Shown here: positions 62,459 through 64,000 of the stretch, piece by piece | How positions within the stretch are numbered: position 1 is the stretch's first letter | Layout of the letters: each line of letters begins with the position of its first letter | Assembly (NCBI RefSeq): GCF_033095945.1 | Contig: NZ_AP026800.1 | Coordinates: 434,001 to 498,000 of the forward strand | Length of the DNA stretch: 64,000 nucleotides | Source: Bombiscardovia apis | Lineage (GTDB): Bacteria > Actinomycetota > Actinomycetes > Actinomycetales > Bifidobacteriaceae | Reading direction: 5' to 3' | Translations under genes and position numbers: made by a program | Notes under the pieces: generated by a model | Seen by the model: the letters and a program-made list of their open reading frames with translations, nothing else | Databases searched by the model: none | Told to the model about the DNA's origin: nothing

Positions 62459-63367
62459 ATGACACAGGCAAAGATTGAGACAGCCAGCTTCGGCCGGGCG
62501 CACCGGGCTTTGGGGGCTTGGTGGGAGCAGTATGCTCGGGATTTGCCTTGGCGCTTTGGGCGGTCGACCCCTTGGGGGGTGCTGGTTTGCGAGGTTATGA
62601 GCCAGCAGACGCAGATGAGCCGGGTGGTGCCGTATTGGCAGGATTGGATGCGAATGTGGCCTGATGCGGCCGCGCTCGCCAATGCTTCCGCAGCCGAGGT
62701 GATTACTGCTTGGGGGAGGTTGGGATATCCCCGCCGGGCCCTGCGGCTCAAGGAGTGCGCAGTCCAAGTGCGCGACCGCTTCAACAATGAGCTGCCACAA
62801 ACATACGATGAACTCATTTCCCTGCCCGGAATTGGTGACTATACGGCCAGCGCGGTGCTCTCTTTTGCCTATGGCCAGCGCGTGCCTGTGCTCGACACGA
62901 ACATCCGTCGCGTACTTACCCGCGTATTCGCAGGCGTGGAATCGCACGGAGGCTCCACCAAGCCCCAAGACCGCGAACTGGCGCAAGAGGCCCTGCCCGA
63001 GGGTGCTGAGGCGGCTGCGGTGTGGAATCAGGCCACTATGGAGCTGGGTGCCTTGGTTTGCATGGCCAAGTCTCCCGCCTGCCAGGAGTGCCCGCTGTGC
63101 GATATGTGCGCTTTCCTCGCAGCTGGGCGGCCCGGGCTAGGGGAGGGGCGTACTCGTCCTCGACAGAGATTCCAAGGCACGGATAGGCAGGTGCGCGGTA
63201 TTGTCCTAGCGGCCCTGCGCCCGCTGGATTCGGGCCAAACGCTGCCAAAAGAGCAGGTCGACGAGCTCTGGAGCGACGCAGCACAGTTGGGGTCTTGCTT
63301 GGCTTCGCTCGACGAAGATGGTCTCATAGAGATTGAGCCGGGCGGAGCTATCCGTTTGCCCCGGTAA
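62459..63367 (+). CDS. mutY: A/G-specific adenine glycosylase
   Basis: Removes adenine mispaired with 8-oxoguanine. About 302 residues. Features: catalytic Glu region CEVMSQQTQMSRVVPYWQDW, helix-hairpin-helix LPGIGDYTASAVLSFAYGQR, catalytic Asp in PVLDTNIRRVLTRVF, and the iron-sulfur cysteines in CMAKSPACQECPLCDMC (spacing 6-2-5). The C-terminal 8-oxoG-recognition domain is short. ATG 62459 starts the conserved region; the open frame upstream from 62204 has no support. Confidence 0.93.
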   Translation: MTQAKIETASFGRAHRALGAWWEQYARDLPWRFGRSTPWGVLVCEVMSQQTQMSRVVPYWQDWMRMWPDAAALANASAAEVITAWGRLGYPRRALRLKECAVQVRDRFNNELPQTYDELISLPGIGDYTASAVLSFAYGQRVPVLDTNIRRVLTRVFAGVESHGGSTKPQDRELAQEALPEGAEAAAVWNQATMELGALVCMAKSPACQECPLCDMCAFLAAGRPGLGEGRTRPRQRFQGTDRQVRGIVLAALRPLDSGQTLPKEQVDELWSDAAQLGSCLASLDEDGLIEIEPGGAIRLPR

Positions 63368-63386
63368 GCGGCTAGAATAGGGCAGT

Positions 63387-64000
63387 ATGGCGAAGAGGAA
63401 TATTAGCGAACAGCAGCGCAAGGTCTACCGTAGGCGGCGCATTGTTGCCCTGCTTATCGCGGTCTTGCTCGTGGCGGGCTTGGTGTGGGGCATCGCTGCG
63501 GGCGTGCGTTCGCTCAACCGCTGGCGGGGAGACAACACTAGCTCGACTGCTTCGAATAGTGCGCGTACCGCTGCGCCTGCGCCTACTCCCTCTTCAAGCG
63601 CCAGCAGTAGCAAGCGCGTCTCGAAGAAGCTACCGGTCAAGCCCTCGCCGAAGCCTACGGAGACCAAAAAGGCGAGCGTGCCCAACTGCGGTTCTTCCAA
63701 CACTGAGCTAAAACTCACGGCTCCGGAGCCCACAACTACCGTGGGTGGATACATTGAATTCACTGCCGTAATCGCCCACAAGGGTACGGACTCCTGCCTT
63801 ATCGACGCTTCCAACGATTCGCGCGTGCTAGTCATCACTTCCGGCGACCAAACCATCTGGCGCTCCGACTCCTGCCCAGTTGACAACCGCCTCCTGCTCA
63901 TGGCCCAAGGCGACCATGACGACCAGCCTCTGCGTTGGAATGCCAACTCTTCGGGTGCCCAATGCCTCTCCGACCAAAGCCTCCCGCGAGTTAACCCCGG
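63387..64000 (+). CDS. Membrane-anchored extracytoplasmic protein, 3' end outside window
   Basis: Open from ATG 63387 to the window end (204+ residues). Basic N-terminus, one membrane helix (IVALLIAVLLVAGLVWGIAA), a Ser/Pro/Lys linker of ~60 residues, then a beta-rich domain with paired cysteines (VPNCGSSNTELKLTAPEPTT, YIEFTAVIAHKGTDSCLIDA, DQTIWRSDSCPVDN). TAGAAT at 63373-63378 is eight bases before ATG, again a near-leaderless arrangement. The function is unknown; resembles anchored accessory proteins seen next to mutY in Bifidobacteria. Confidence 0.78.
   Translation, partial: MAKRNISEQQRKVYRRRRIVALLIAVLLVAGLVWGIAAGVRSLNRWRGDNTSSTASNSARTAAPAPTPSSSASSSKRVSKKLPVKPSPKPTETKKASVPNCGSSNTELKLTAPEPTTTVGGYIEFTAVIAHKGTDSCLIDASNDSRVLVITSGDQTIWRSDSCPVDNRLLLMAQGDHDDQPLRWNANSSGAQCLSDQSLPRVNP

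Overview
The window looks like a chromosomal segment of a member of the Bifidobacteriaceae (Bifidobacterium, or a relative such as Bombiscardovia). This is inferred from the moderately high G+C with Actinobacteria-type codon use, the araBDA/galTK/pstSCAB gene sets, Rpf-like and L,D-transpeptidase wall enzymes, a stand-alone glycine-cleavage H protein with a rearranged lipoate ligase, and several promoters placed so close to ATG that the mRNAs should be leaderless. No rRNA, CRISPR array or complete insertion sequence was seen.

Layout. 1-974: end of rph, then rdgB. 1150-6665: sortase-pilus operon (large surface/tip protein, LPMTG pilin, class C sortase). 6992-7286: tRNA-Leu(UAG) and, on the minus strand, tRNA-Thr(CGU). 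7431-14141: manC, a membrane acyltransferase, pgi, rplS, lepB, rnhB. 14230-19525: arabinose locus (LacI-type regulator, then araB-araD-araA behind a clear promoter and operator). 19691-23290: aldo/keto reductase, membrane-anchored HNH nuclease, DHA2-type drug exporter. 23291-36682: accessory-looking block with two RCC1-propeller surface proteins on the minus strand, an AAA-type ATPase, the pstSCAB phosphate importer and a small basic protein. 36683-50520: AEC carrier, purine permease, Rpf-like protein, thioredoxin, NUDIX-family protein, hydrolase, nudC, L,D-transpeptidase, gcvH, App1-like phosphatase, oligopeptidase B. 50655-57987: TM2 protein, lipoate ligase, Crp/Fnr regulator, class A PBP, polyprenol-phosphate mannose synthase. 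58177-61687: DeoR regulator, galT, galK. 61742-64000: TrmL-like methylase, mutY and the start of an anchored extracytoplasmic protein cut by the window end.

Main discovery. Both RCC1 surface-protein genes have an 11-G homopolymer on their coding strand inside the signal-peptide codons, directly after the hydrophobic core. In both, the tract as given puts the signal peptide out of frame with the long RCC1 reading frame. The first gene needs G10 or G13 and the second needs G9 or G12 to encode an intact secreted protein with an AHA cleavage site and a C-terminal LPAAG-type wall-sorting signal. This is the expected form of phase variation by slipped-strand mispairing. The two genes flank the phosphate-uptake operon and could make an ON/OFF pair of surface propeller proteins; in this sequence both are OFF.

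How genes work together: manC supplies GDP-mannose, which the polyprenol-phosphate mannose synthase can use; LplA can lipoylate the H protein 6 kb away; the ara and gal blocks each carry their own regulator; pilus and RCC1 proteins are cell-surface factors, with at least the pilin carrying a canonical sortase signal.
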